Shown here: one piece after another, positions 10,873 through 23,749 of the stretch
How positions within the stretch are numbered: position 1 is the stretch's first letter
Layout: each line of letters begins with the position of its first letter
DNA from: Austropuccinia psidii
Taxonomy: Eukaryota > Basidiomycota > Pucciniomycetes > Pucciniales > Sphaerophragmiaceae
Assembly (NCBI GenBank): GCA_023105745.1
Contig: JALGQZ010000004.1
Location: 8,815,951-8,879,950 of the forward strand
Length of the DNA: 64,000 bases
Direction of reading: 5' to 3'
The notes under the pieces: model-generated
What the model saw: only the letters and a program-made list of their open reading frames with translations
Database searches by the model: none
Told to the model about the DNA's origin: nothing
Made by a program: the position numbers and the translations under genes

Positions 10873-13800
10873 CTAAATTTCATGAAATAACGGCTTTATC
10901 ATTACAAGCAGTCCACATGACAGAACTTTGTTATCATACAATCCACAGTTACCTTCTATTTCTTCTTCAGATATAATCAAGTTTCCATCATCAAAACCAA
11001 CAGCTTTATTAATAATCAGATGCGGCCAATCTGGTAAGAAATTCACATCAATCTTCAAAGTTTTTAAGATCACAAAGTTATTGTTCAGTATGCTAGATGG
11101 CTCAGAGACTTTAAGAATGCTATTAATAATACCAAATCGTTGTGAGTTGCCCCTCAGAAAACATATCACACTGTTGCTGACATTCTTGGATTCAGTTGAA
11201 AATATATTGTTCCCAATATTAATGTTTGAAACTGGAAAATACCAAGGTGAGACAATCCTGGAAGTGGGATGACTTGTGGATTGCACGGTAGTGTCTAAGC
11301 TGATCCAATCAACTATTTCCCTCGTTGCATGAAAATTCTGTAAGTACTCAACCAGGCAATCATAATTTTCTTGGTCATGGCAGGATGGTTTGTTATATTT
11401 ATGGTCATTGAACAGGGCAGGTGGCTGTGATTTGAAAAGCTGTTTTATTTCACATGGCACGGATGGGGATTTCAGGAGAACGGAAAGGTTGGAACATCAA
11501 CAGATATGTTGAAGTAAGGTTTTATCTATATCATCTATTCAGAGTTTCAAGAAGTTAATCTTATTCAGTTCAGGTGTTTAATCAATGTGAATATATTGAT
11601 CTTATTAATTGACGTACATATTTTGTTATTTGTTGGCATTTTTGCAAATACTCCAATCAAGCGCTCATGACCCCATGTGGCTGAGGCTTGTGCTGGGCCC
11701 CAACATTGGAAGAGTTAGGGAATATGATCAGCAAAATGATGATTTGGTTTACTTTTCTGTTTTGGGAACAGGAGTTGATTGGAAAGGTGGAATTTTTTCC
11801 AATGTTCAGCAAATGCAGTCGCATCTCCTATTGAAACAGTCCAACTTGTGGCAATGTTGATAGCACTAATCAAATGGAATGTATTCTTGGTTAGTTCATT
11901 TGCAAGCTCTTCTGACTGACCCATTTTTCTTTGAATGTTCGCGGATTGGTGTACATCTAATGACATCTGTTGACTGAGCATTAAAAATGGAATATAGACC
12001 TTATATAAGAGAGCCCATTCAGCGGCTTTTAAGCTACCATGAGAGGGGGAACCCATGTTGCGAGGTACTCTTGTCCATGATGAGGGAATTATTGTCTCAG
12101 ATATGATTTGACGGAGATGCTCCAGAGCCTCACCCTTGATCTGGTGATCACTCAGTGCAGTGATATCCAATTCAGAGGGGATTTCAGAAGTGGGGATGTA
12201 ATCGGCATCAAATGAAGGAATCTCCGCAGAACCACTAGATGGATGTTCTGTGTTAGGGGTGGGCATTGGGAAGTAGTGGGGAGTGGCTCATTGATTATTT
12301 TTGCTGCGTCTCTTCTCAGGGAGCGGGCCTCTCTCAATGTGATTTTATCAAGAGAGCTGTTGGAGGTCATGGAATCTGAGTCTGAACTGTTGGTGTCATT
12401 GGATTTCCTGTGGGACCTGAGGTAAATTTTTGATTTGGACTCTGGAATGCACAATTTGAAAGTTGCATGATCCTTCAAAATTCCAAGTATTAAATTATGC
12501 ATTATGTCAATATTAACCATTCTGGTTGCATCCCAATACGGAAGGTCTTTTAAAATTGAATATCGCACTCCATACTCAGAGAAAATTGCTTGTCTTTGTT
12601 GTGGGGTTGCCCGAAGCCATTTGGAAATGGTTGATTTATGATTTTGATATGAGCGTGTGTAGTGAAATTGAGGACCAATTTCATCAATTTGAGCTTTGTG
12701 AATGGTGCAAAAATTACAAAAGTGGTTGCCTGAATGGGAAATAAATCCAGTAAGCTTGCGCATGGCAACCACATCCGCAATGGCTGTGAGAATGGCAACA
12801 CGGATAAAGGATCCTGAAGGACCTGTTGAGGTGGGTGAAAAATGGTAACCTTGCCATAGCTCTTTGAGCTCCTTGATGAGTGGCATTAATAAATAATTCA
12901 ATTGAAGGGAAGTTGGCTCCTTTGGACCAGGGATGATTCCTGCAACATAGACATTCTCTGGCTTCAATCTTTCACTTGGGGGGAGATTAAGACAAATAAG
13001 AATGATAGGTCCAATGCTGGCCAACCAGGTGGACTTTCCATATGCATTAAACCAGTCCACATAAATGGAGAAGGCCAATGCACCAGGAATGGACATGAAT
13101 TGGGGGTCATGGATATTTCTAGTGCCAGTGAAGCGTCTCCAGACCAATCCATCCCAGACGTCACGTTTTGGGAAATCTTTGGGAGTTTGGGATTGTTGAT
13201 GTTGATGCAGAATGTCCATAATTCCAGCCCGCTGGAGAAATCTGGCAAGCCAATTTTTGAATGGTTGATAAATGAAATGTTTTGTTGGTATAAATTTTTG
13301 CTTCATGTTGGTGGTGTTTTGGGTGTGGGCTTCAAATGAATAGATGAATTTGCCTAATGATTGTGTGCAAGGGGGATCATGATCATTTGGGTCATTATGG
13401 CCTTGACAGTGGGGTTGGTCAGTTGTGACTGATTCAGTAAGGCCATTAAGAGAGAAACATTGAGGACAACATATATAGTTTTGAATCACTGGCTCCAATT
13501 GGAGATGTTCAAATATGGTACTCAGATCTTGAGGTATATGGAATGCAGGAATGGGGGGACCACCGGAGCTTGAGATGCTGGACTTGATCAGCAGGTTTAG
13601 GGCGGGGTTGAGAATGCGTGAAGCCCTGCAGGGTATATTATACCTTAATGATAGAATGGCAGATATTATCTTTCCAAGGTCTTGTGGAGGAAGGGTTTGA
13701 CTGCTGCTGTATGGTTTCTGTGCAATTGAATTGAGCCCCGGTGCTGTGGAGAAGGTGCTTTGGGCCCATGGTGAATAATCAGCTGGGAATCTTTGATCCA

Positions 13801-14014
13801 ATAGAAGCTGTGGGCACTCAGATCCTGATGCAGAAGTAGGGATGTTTGGAAGAGATTTGGGTGCAATGGTTGATTTGAGCTTTTTAATGTGCTGTTTATA
13901 TTGGAAAGGTGTGGAGGCAACTCCAGGCCTATCACCCTCAGGGGAAGAGTGTTTTTGAGTTGAGCAGTGTTGACACATGCATATACGCATTGAGGAATAG
14001 CGGCGGGTTGTCAT
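10873..14014 (-). pseudogene. Tnp2-family (CACTA) transposase, broken
   Basis: The predicted role is cutting and joining element E at its inverted repeats in the nucleus. The start ATG is at 14014. Numbering from there, a Cys/His-rich N-terminus (CMCQHC, residues 12-17) is followed by a second Cys cluster (CCPQC near 182-186). The core has FSIYVDWFNAYG (315-326), LNLPPSERLKPENVYVAGIIPGPKEP (about 343-367) and NIDIMHN (501-507). D320 and D503 are candidate catalytic aspartates. A 1-nt frameshift between about 12266 and 12200 separates the core from the C-terminal half (GSPSHGSLKAAEW, KSKPNHHFADHIP). TAA at 11715-11717 sits in frame, then WGHERLIG continues. An 83-bp intron (11617-11535, GT...AG, phase kept) leads to the last exon, which has a TGA at 11497-11499 and ends at 10873. 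TAA fits CAA>TAA and TGA fits CGA>TGA. Identity is confident at family level. Confidence 0.85.
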
Positions 14015-14975
14015 TGTTGCAGGAATTGGGAGTACGGTTGGTTTGTGTATAAATATCTATGGCTGATGTGAAAGTGTTTAGGAGTGTTATTAATTGGCAA
14101 AAAAATTGAGTGATTATTTATGAAGGGGGAGATGATTTGAGCCATCTGATAATTTTATCCCATTTGTAATGGTGCGTGAGCTGCAGCTGATGGAGTGTAA
14201 CATGTCTCATCTGGATGGCGGAATTGGTTAGGAGTTTAATTGGGTAAAATGCCATGCTGCTCAATGCTCATACATATTCTATTTTATTTACATGTGGCGA
14301 TACTGTGGTTTTGACCCTTGAGGGGTGTTCCAATAGGGATGTGTCAACATTGATTTGAAGGGATTGACATTCAAACCATGTACGCTGGCACGCCATCGTA
14401 CATGGCTTAAACCTTATTACAGACATAATGATATAACTCTATTACATAAAAGGTTGGAGTGCAGCTAAAGTCTTGGTATTTGGTTTGAGTGCAGCAGGCT
14501 TTTAATCGGTTGGAATGTGATTTGGATTCTCTCGCCTTTCTTTAAAAGGTGATGTCTCTTTTGTGGGTAAATCCTTCATGAATATACCCCTTTACAGATG
14601 TACAATGCTGTGGAATTTCAATCAATATATTGGCAGTTTGGATAATTCACAAAATGTGACAATGGGGAGGCAGAAATGTTACCAAATATGATTACTTATG
14701 GATGATGGGTCCCCTTTGAGATAAAGGAAATATTACATTATATGGTGGTAGGCCGTGCCGGGTGGTTTCCGATAAAAGCAGAGGAGCTCAAGAGGAGGCA
14801 GGGAGGATTCTCCTAAAAAGAGGCTTATTGGACTTTCACGCAACACTTAGTTCCAACAATTCATAGAATTTCTCTATTCTAAATTTGAAAAGATTTCATC
14901 TCATATCACTCTATTTTATCATAATACTGAGGTGTTTTATCTAGTTAAAAATATTAGTGTACTTTTTCGGCCCTT
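14015..14975. promoter_or_regulatory. Divergent intergenic region with near-palindrome
   Basis: This 961-bp spacer separates the transposase (minus) from the unknown gene at 14976 (plus) and so should hold both promoters. A 30-bp near-palindrome at 14376-14405 (CCATGTACG...CGTACATGG) belongs to the GGCATGCC-type family seen elsewhere in the element. A CTAAAAAGAG TATA-like block at about 14814-14823 precedes the plus-strand gene. No open frame of note. Confidence 0.45.
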
Positions 14976-17290
14976 ATGTCATCTTTTAAGTCACATAAGT
15001 CCCGTTCAGGTTCTGTTCATGACTCAAATAGTGAATCTAGCATAGAATATGTTCAAACACAGTCACCATTGAGCCCCAACATTCCTCTCACAACCCCTAT
15101 TGCATCCTCAATGAATGTATCAGGTCTTACCATTGATGTGGGCAATCCAAAGGCTCCAACTTCAAGAACTTGGTCGATCCCAAATATTTCTGTCACTCCA
15201 ATTCCCCCGAATCCCACTAATACACAAACGCATGTGTCTCAGGGGCCAGAAGGCACACCTCAAATCTCATCACACGCTAATCCCCAATCAAAATTTCCAC
15301 GTAAGTTCCTCCTTAATCCCGGTCGGAATCCAGTCGCATCCCAGGATCCCTTTGGCCAAAGTAAACAGCCAACCCTCAATATTCCATCAGGATCTCAGGT
15401 TCATGTGGGTGATGAAAGGCGCGTGGATGGGGGCGACAAAAAAGACCATTGGAGAATGTAACTTGGAGTGGTCTGTTGGAGGGAAATCCAGGATTGACGC
15501 TTCATCAAAGTAAGTCATTTTAATTTTGGATTATAACCTTTTTCACAATTTGATATATTTTTTTCATGGGTTAGATATGGCACCTAAAGGCAAGTCAGTC
15601 CGATCTCAGGAGCCAATTGAAGATTGTGAGTATGACCAGTCTTCATTAATTTTTTGATGTGTTAACTGATGATGTGCATGGCAGGTGATGAACTTTATGC
15701 ATCTTCACCTCTGGTCCATAAAGAGAAAGTCACTGGACGTCATCATCCATATGCCTCCAAACCAAGAACAGCTCATGCCAGTTCATCAAGAGAAAAAATG
15801 GTGGATGATTAGGATAAGAACATGTCTCCGACTCAAATGGAAACAAATGATGAATCAAGGAGGGACAATTTCACGGCGCATGAGCATGGCACTCAGTCAA
15901 ATAATGAGTTCACCCATCCTCAAATGCCCCTGGCCCAGAGTATGCTTGAACAATCCGAGGTCAGACAGCAAAGGAACCAGGCTTGTAAAGCTCACAATGT
16001 GGCGAAACGTGCAAGCCAGAAGGAGCAACAAAAATGGCTGAAAGCAGAACTTCCAGAGAATGTCCATGGAATGAGATCAGCAGTACATGCACATTGCCTG
16101 TTCCTACTCAAAGTTAGGGATAAGGATTTTTCCTCACTACCAGCACCACCCAGCACAGAAGAGCGTGAAATTGCAATTCAAGTGGCTGGTCATCTCGGAT
16201 ATGTCCCCGAGAATGTTTTCAATGAGCCATCAACACAGGTTCAGTCTCAGGGTTTCCAAAGCTACTGCGAAAATGAGCTCCACAAGCTAGGACTAAAGAG
16301 ATTCACTTGGGACTGGGAGAGCTCATGGCAACATCCGTTCAATGAGCTGATGTCTATGGTGTTTTACCGTACATTCCGTCTTGCACTTGTCAGCACCGAG
16401 TATCATCATTACTGTTGGAACAAGGATCATAATAACTATGGGGTCGTGGCGGCTTTAATGGAGCAATATTTCACTTATTTGAAAAGAGAATGGAAGTCTA
16501 TTCAAAAGGATGCCGAGTATTTGGTTAAAAAGAAGGAGAATCAAAAGCTCGTGAAGATTTGTCAAAGGGTTAGTTAATGTATCTCTTTTTCATTGGGAGC
16601 AAAGACTGATGATGATCTACTTCATTATGTGCAGACCTGTGAGCACCGTCGTGAATGGTGTGATACGGCTAAATTTCCCATTCTAGCATCACAATTCAAT
16701 GACCCTTGAGTATGTTCAGATACTGAGGAGGTACTGGAAAATGGCCGTCAAGTTTACCGCAAAGTGGGATTACGCTGGCGCTCCCAGTTATTTAATGAAT
16801 TGGTATTAAAAATGGATCGAGACATAGAGTTTTGTAATCGCATTAAAAAAAAGGGTAAAAAAACTATTGATAGATAACCAGAATTATGATCGACATATGA
16901 TGGTGATATTCCGGAAGGCTTATCATTTCAGGTATTTGATCAAGATTGGCTCAAAGGCTGTAGTAAGATGCAGACTAGCACCCTCAAGATACTTGACATG
17001 CCAGTTATTAGGCCAAATGGTGATGCTCTGCAATAACTTAGTAATATAAATGTATAGCACCGTTACAAATTAACATTTTGTGAATTATTTGTGCAGGTGT
17101 AATACAATCTGAGTATTATTTCTTAAAGATGCAACAACTTGCTAAATATGTCAGAATATAGACAATATGAATTGGAACGTATCACCGTCTCCCTTAGAAA
17201 TAAGACTCTATTGCTCATTTTCATTGAGGAAATATTGAAGGAGTTCGATCCAACTCATGGTGTTCATAATTGTGGACCTATGCCAGGGTG
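14976..17290 (+). pseudogene. Unrecognised spliced cargo gene of element E, broken
   Basis: I do not recognise the family. Residues from the ATG at 14976 are Ser/Pro/Thr-rich and probably disordered. A frameshift in the A-run at about 15437-15442 moves to the frame that splices through intron 1 (15510-15574, GTAAGT...TTAG) and intron 2 (15626-15684, GTGAGT...GCAG). Exon 3 (15685-16568) has a TAG at 15810-15812, a basic, Gln-rich stretch (EVRQQRNQACKAHNVAKRASQKEQQKW) and a conserved-looking block GMRSAVHAHCLFLLKVRDKDF. Intron 3 is 16569-16634. Exon 4 has TGA at 16707-16709, a frame change near 16850 and a likely C-terminal block (IPEGLSFQVFDQDWLKG) near 16905-16960; a further coding-like piece lies at 17150-17290. 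It is divergent from the transposase and may be its second protein, as CACTA elements often encode a DNA-binding partner. That role is inference only. Confidence 0.6.
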
Positions 17291-17373
17291 AACAAGAGTT
17301 ATCAACTTGGTCAAACACAAATTATATAATATCAGTAAGGCTCACGCAGTTAATGATTTTTCTTTTCTTGGAC

Positions 17374-19774
17374 CTATTGGTGTTTGGAAAATGGCATTTC
17401 CATAAGGAAGGATTTTAGAATAGCAATACAATTAGGGTCAAAGATGATCTTGAAAGGTACCTTCCGCATGTTGACCTCAACTGAATGAGGAGTGATATAG
17501 TGGATGACCTTTACAGGTTGTTGTTGGCCAATACGATGGAGTCAATCAACAGCCTGAGCCTCAATGGCTGGGTTCCAATTGGGCTCCTGGAAATGTGGAT
17601 GTCAGGGGCCGCAAATTAGGGCAGAATTTTGGGGCTCCCCTCACCATTAAATAGACCGTATTAGCACAAGTTATATTGAGGCCAGTTCCAGCTGTGGCAA
17701 TGGATGCAATCAGTACTTCACATTCAGGATTATTGAAGAAATTCTCCAGTGCCTTCTCCTGTGCTCATGCTGTAATTGTTCCATGAATTTGTGCTGAAAG
17801 GATAGAGTGATGGGAAAGTGGAATACCAATTCTACAATATGAAAAAGTCAGATGGATTCAATTGGTAATGGATGCATATTAGAAACAACGCACAAATCTA
17901 GAAATTGGGTCCATTGGGTATAAACCACCGATTTGGTTGGACCACACCTTGTTTGTTTGTTCTTCATTAAGCTTTGTAGGAGGTGTGCAATTTTACTACT
18001 CATCATGCATGTTTCCACATCCAAAATAGTTTGTGTGATTGTTGGCGAGTTATCCTGAGTGCTCCTGCCCTTGGGGTCTTCCCAATCCGCCTCCGCAATT
18101 GTGTTAAGCATGATGTGATGGTTACAACATATTCGCAGCTTATTAATATTTCTGAAAAATTCTCCTGGTCCTTTGCTTTTGGATGATAGGAATTCTTCAT
18201 ATAATAGGGAATATTCTTGCTGCATGGTCAGGTTGAGTGGGAGCAGCTCATAATGATGGCTAATAGTGGGGAGGGATTCGAGATGTGTGGTTTTGGTGCG
18301 GCGCAAACTTAAATGCCGCAATGCGAAATGCAAGATATCATTGCAACCTTTGGAAAGACTACTCAGGATGAATGGTGACCAGTTATCTTGATCGGCGCTC
18401 TGGGGTTGAGTGATGAAGGATATTATGCCCAAAAGGTCATAAATGGTGTTGTGAATAGGTGTGCCCATTAAACATATTCGACGGGATGAAAGGAGGCTAT
18501 TAATGGCATGGTGAGTGGCAGTGTATTGAGAGCGAATATAGCTATAAGATGGGGCAAGGGTTATTTTATATAAACGGTAATTTGAATCATTTAAGATCAG
18601 ACACTCACTGTGCTTCATCCAAAATTATACAATGCCAATTGATTTGAAAAATGAATGATGTAGAGGTATTGGTTTGCTTAAATTCTTGGGTGATAGTATT
18701 GTAAGAAGTGATGATGATATCATATTTTAAGATGTCATCTTTGGATAATGAGTGACGAGTGGGACCATGGTAGATTTTGGAATGCAGCGCTCCAGCCTGA
18801 GCATGCTTGGATATTTCTGATTGCCTGTTGGTAATTAAGTGAGGGGGGCAGATGATCATGGAGGGCGTGGAGCGATGGGGGTTTGCAATAATCCGCTCCT
18901 TGGAGGTACCAATTAGAGCAATGGCCTGAATGGTTTTACCTAATCCCATATCATCCGCGAGCAGTCCTCCAAGAGGGGTATTGGTCGAAAGGGATTCAAA
19001 TGAGCTAACAACCTTGTTTGTAATGATGTGCCTGGAATTGAAAGTGGATCCTGGGGGTGAGGTGGCCCAAAGGTTACAGGCTGATTGGCCATTGGGGATT
19101 TCTCAATCCCAGAGAAAAGCTAGTCTGGTCTTTTGATGAGGGAGGAGGGGGGTTTGAATAATGGCATGGGGCGGGGTCATCATGGGGAGGTCTGATCCAC
19201 TGGGTAATTGTATCAGTTTTTGCTTGGAAATCAATGATGAAACAGCAGGATATGAAACTGGCGTCAAGCTTGAAGCAGGAAATGTCGGAGTGAAGAGTTG
19301 ACATTGACTATGAGTATTACAGTCATATTCTTTGGGCATTTTAAGCTTGAAATCTTGTGTTCAAAAGCTTTCCGTTATGAATAAAATTTTTGGATACCAT
19401 GTGAAGAACATCAATGCTAGATTGTGTTTCTGAGATGAGGAGGGATCATTTGCATCAGTCATAAATACTCCCTCAACAAATAATATTTGAGTAGGATTGG
19501 ATTGGCAATTTTCAATCCAGGCCCCGCCAGGACCACAGTGCATGAACGTTTTTGGTGCCCCAAGGAATGGTATCAACATTTTGGAAAGGGTTCCAGGTAG
19601 AGAGCCAATAGCATGCTGGTGATTGGGGAGATAAACAAATATGTTGTGTTGATTGTGCCATATGATAATCCAAGAAGCTAAGTGAGAATCCTCAGGATTT
19701 AAGGCTATATCACTATTTATTTGAATACAAATATTAATCATCCCAATGCAAAGTGGTTGTGAAGGGGTTGACAT
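17374..19774 (-). pseudogene. SNF2-family DNA-dependent ATPase, broken
   Basis: This is a chromatin-remodelling or translocase-type ATPase. One frame runs from ATG 19774 to 18609, then three introns follow with phase kept: 18608-18542, 17893-17832 and 17644-17587. Motifs in order: a Q-like LLPHQKTRLAFLWD (about 19110-19150), Walker A GGLLADDMGLGKTIQ (near residue 270-284), DEAH split by intron 1 (GCA-CA/C), SRRICLMGTPIHN (motif III region), LRRTKT, VVYTQWTQFLDL, CEVLIASIATAGTGLN (motif V region), and motif VI with EPNWNPAIEAQAVD then LHRIGQ. Four TGA stops lie at 19361-19363, 19103-19105, 17765-17767 and 17542-17544. The last sits exactly where motif VI has its arginine (VD-R-LHRIGQ), so CGA>TGA is very likely. 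The gene ends at a TAG at 17374. The N-terminal 200 residues are not recognised. Confidence 0.88.
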
Positions 19775-22010
19775 GATGGCTATTTTAAATTATGTGGGGA
19801 CAGTTGGAAATTATATGATCGGGAGGGGTTAGCTAAACGGAATGAAGACAAATAGGCGCAGGTGGGGAACTTATATGAGAGGCAGCAATGGGGTCAAGGG
19901 GGGATGGCCTGTGGTTACGTGCATGGTCTTGATGGGGGTGGGCCTCTTGGGCTCATAATTTTCATATCCGATTTGGGGCATATATCAAGGCAAGGTGGCC
20001 AAAATGTGGGTTCACCGATATGACTGCTGGATCTGCAGCAACGTACAAAACCTTTGGTGGAACAAGGTTGACATTAGCATATCCCAAATTGGGTGGTTTG
20101 GAGCAACTTATTGTGGAGGGCATATTAGAGGCATGCAGTCATGTTCGCTGGTGTGACAGCGAACATGGATGCATATCTTCCCCAGGTTATTTGTCGCACA
20201 GGGACCTACTGGGCAATGTTGGCTGTTTCAAAGGGCAATCTCACTGTGGGGATGTTTGTGTGTGGGCGGGTGAGATATGTTCGGTGGCATGCCACCAAAC
20301 ATGACTTTGGTTTTGCCTGAAGTTTTTTGCTGACTGAGGCCTACTGGGCTTCCAGGGGGGAATGTGTGGGATGATCAATGGGGGCACCAGCCGTGAGCCA
20401 TGATCCACATATACATTCACCCCTATTGCATTTGAGGCAAGTACTAATCCACCGAGATTGGCATCCGGGTCTTTGCCTCACGCGCGTACAAAACTCCGGC
20501 AAAAGAGGCCACCCACCCAAGGGAATTTTTGGCTGCAAGCCAGGTGCCACAACTTGCGCGGGGTGTGTGAGAACGTGAAGAAAATGACCCGCGGTGGGAG
20601 ATACCCATGCAAACATGACCAGCCTCAGCAATTATAGGCTGGGATTATTCTAATGTGGATGAGGCTGAAGAAAATCCACACTGATTGGCCTCAGGTTTCC
20701 ACACGCAAGCGGGTGAGCGGCTGCAGTCAAGCTGACAACCCGACCAAGAAAATAGGCAGTTGGAAGACTGGCAGTCAAATGTCTTCCAGGCGTGTGAAAG
20801 TTACCTGTGTATGACCCGTTGGGGGAGCATATGAAAGCATGTGGCTGCGCGACAATGAGCACACGCAATGAACAAGCAGGGCCAGTCATTGTTTGCCCCA
20901 ACAATGGCACCGGATGGAATCCAATGTTTGTGTATGACCCAAATAAACAGTCATCCCACTATGACCCACTTACATTACCTTGGATTACATGCGCATCTGT
21001 GCCGTAGTTAGGCAGAGCTGTCCAACAAGGTGCATCAAAGGGATGCAGTTGAGATATATGACTCAATGGCCTGACGTGATTGCATGTTACATTGTTGAAC
21101 AGCTTTTGCTCTGCCCCGCAGAATACATTTACACAGGTGTACTGCGTACTACAGTGTTGGCTGTACAGATCAGGAAGGTGTTATACTACTTGAGCCTGCA
21201 TGCACCTTCCAATTGTTTGCATATACGTAGCTCATGTGCCACATGCTCAGCATTGCGTTTCACCCAATTTGCACACGCAAGCTGAGCATATCATGGTCAA
21301 AAGCACCGTGTGAAAGTGCTCAGTAAAGCCATGGAATGAACTATTTTTGCAATAGTTCTTTGGAAGGCTCAGTTTGGAGCACTTCACCAAAGCATGTGAA
21401 ATGCTGCAGCTGGCTGAAATGTCACCCGATGCTGTGTCAAATGCTCAGATTGTGGGCATACAAAAACGACTGAGCAATGGCTCAGCATGGTGCATTTGAT
21501 ATTGTTATAAGAATAGTTCAATCACTGTGCAATTAAAATGTTCAGCCACTGAGCATTTCAATTATGACCCGAAAGCAAACCTGAGCAATGGGTCGAGGCA
21601 AGCTCACTCTGTATTCACTTGTCTTACAGCCCCCCCTTTGTCCAAAGACTACCACCAGGCCATACGGCCGGTGATCTTGCCGCGGTCACTTGTGACCAAA
21701 TGCACCATGTTCTTTTCTCCATGGGGCATTTGGGAATTGCACCCACAATGCACATTCAATGAGGGCCTCACGACCACCCTCCTGGGTGATTGAGTGGCAA
21801 TTTAAGGAAACAAAGGGGATTTGACTCAGCTTGACAATTCAATAAATAGCAATACTCAGCCAGACCCCCATTGTTCTTCTGCCTTACGCGAGCATTTCAC
21901 TCCTCAGTTGCAGCATTTGCTGAGACTCAGCTTCAATTTTTCCCACACGCCTTGAAGCTGAGCCTTTTGCGGGTGCTGCAACTGCTGAGATCGTCTCAGC
22001 TTCACCATGG
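19775..22010. other. Long non-coding spacer of element E with inverted repeats
   Basis: There is no convincing gene in 2.2 kb. It holds an 11-bp stem with 6-bp loop at 20140-20167 (CATGTTCGCTG...CAGCGAACATG) and a 26-bp near-palindrome at 20277-20302 centred on GGTGGCATGCCACC. There are many ACACGCAA and CTCAGC/GCTGAG words (20700-22000). It may hold the promoter of the SNF2 gene and distal sequences of the gene at 22402. Confidence 0.5.
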
Positions 22011-22018
22011 TATAAAAG
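22011..22018 (+). promoter_or_regulatory. TATA box for the cysteine-cluster gene
   Basis: TATAAAAG lies in an otherwise GC-richer stretch, followed by a pyrimidine-rich leader. A probable 5'-UTR intron of 71 bp (22331-22401, GTACGT...TTTTTAG, with branch-like TTACTAAC near 22374) ends directly before the ATG at 22402. Confidence 0.5.
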
Positions 22019-22401
22019 ACCATCTTCACACGACACGCCCTTCACTTTATTTCTCACCCGCATTTGTCCTTCTTGTGCGTATTCCCCTTGCTCTTCCTGC
22101 CTTTCTACTTTTGTCTTTCGCACTCTACTAAACCCACTCCCCTTACTTTCGCCTGTTTGTTTCTTCTGCTGATCCTTTCAGAACCTCGTGTGTTACCTCT
22201 TTTTTTAACTTTTGTCAACATTATGTACCGATATTAATACTTATTTTTCTTCACGACTCTTTTCCAGACTTTTAAAAACTTCGGACTAGAGCGTTCTTAT
22301 TTTGTTTCCGTTTTGAATTTATAATTCATTGTACGTCTTCATTTTTTCTCTTGATTGTTTACTTTGTATGCAGTTACTAACCTCAATTGTTTTGTTTTTA
22401 G

Positions 22402-23749
22402 ATGTTGTGCACTTTATGCACCAAGCGGGGTATCCCCTGCATTCGTTCCTCGACGACAAACAACGCTTGTGATGCTTGCCGACAAGCACACAAGAAATGT
22501 TTGTTCGTTGTCCGCCCCTTCTGACCACGAGGCCAGAGGAGTTCCCGCCCAAGACGCCCTTGCGAGGACTCCTTTGTGGTTGACAATGATGAAACCATTT
22601 CCGAGCATGATTGGACTCTGGGGCCCAAACAGGCCAATGGGAACGATTCCGGACAATTAGCCCTGGCCCCTCCAGTATTGATTTGTCCACTCCCCCTCCT
22701 AGGCCACCATCCGATGGTCACTTCACTCCTTGACCGGAGCGAAGTGATTATCCGGCCGATGAAGGATGGCGATGGCGAGAGGACATTCGAGCTTGGGCTG
22801 ATTGTCACCATGTCTTGTCACCGATGGGATTCAAACGCCAAAGTAAGTTTTCTTTCTCCTCCTTATCTCATTTCTCTTCATGCAATAATACTGACTTTTT
22901 TCCATTGCTCATAGAACAAAACCCCCCAAATCCCCCCCGACAAGACTCTCCCGTTCCTAGTTTGCCTTGAGAGCAAACCCCCCGGAAACCCACTCCAGGC
23001 CCGAGTGGCACCCGATGGTCTGAGGAATTATTCCGCGGTAAGCAGCCAAAGTTTCATTTTATTTTCACTTTCACTTTTGAGTCGAGTGAACTGACTCTTA
23101 ATTCCTTTTTTAGAACCCTCCCGAACCAAAGAGCCACCTATTCCTGGCCCGAGTCCATCGTCCCAACCACCTGAGGACGATTCGACTCGTCAGCCAGAAC
23201 CTGAGGTGGCTCCTACGCAATCCACGGAGGAACCTTATGGTAAGTCACCCCTTCTTTCTCTTTGATCCATATCCACTTTTCCTCATTTTTTCTTTGACCG
23301 TCTCCAGATCGTCCCGCCACTCCTTTCTCGATAATCATCATCAACAATACGCCCGTCGGATCCAACCATCCCCCTTCTTCTTACCCGACTCGCCCACCTT
23401 CCCCTTCCGTTCCCCCCCCCTCCACTCCAACCCCAGTGCCCCCGAGAGCCCCAACGCCTCCTCCCCCCCGGTGCAAAGCCCCTCTCATTCCCACAATGAC
23501 GCTTGCCAGGAATTCACTGACTTACGACCAACTCTAATGATTCCTCGAGCCATCGTCCACGAATCGATCAACCGAATCTTGTTGGAGCATCGCTGCTTGC
23601 TCCACATGATTCCTTTCGTGGATGCAACTCATCAAAATGAGATGCACCGGGAATTCCGGGAGGAACTAAACTCCCTCCTTGCCCAGGCACTGGAGGCTTA
23701 TCCAAAGGAGGACATCACCGGGATAGTCTCGAAATTCTTAGAAAAATAA
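22402..23749 (+). pseudogene. Cysteine-cluster, proline-rich cargo protein of element E, broken
   Basis: The ATG follows a splice acceptor. The N-terminus has paired Cys motifs (MLCTLCTKRGIPC, then CDACRQAHKKC), a zinc-binding arrangement reminiscent of fungal DNA-binding Cys clusters but not a canonical Zn2-Cys6. A TGA at 22521-22523 interrupts a basic Arg/Pro/Ser run (RPF-stop-PRGQRSS). Likely introns are 22843-22914, about 23038-23114 and 23239-23307, all GT...AG. The middle is strongly proline-rich (about 23310-23500). The last part (residues ending EDITGIVSKFLEK) lies in a different frame from the proline-rich part, so an intron or frameshift lies near 23530. I remember similar cysteine-cluster proteins from myrtle rust annotations; their function is unknown. 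DNA binding is inference. Confidence 0.6.

Noticed and set aside
20020..22131. Several 60-100 codon frames on both strands
   Set aside because: No motifs, no consistent frame or splice pattern; treated as spacer.
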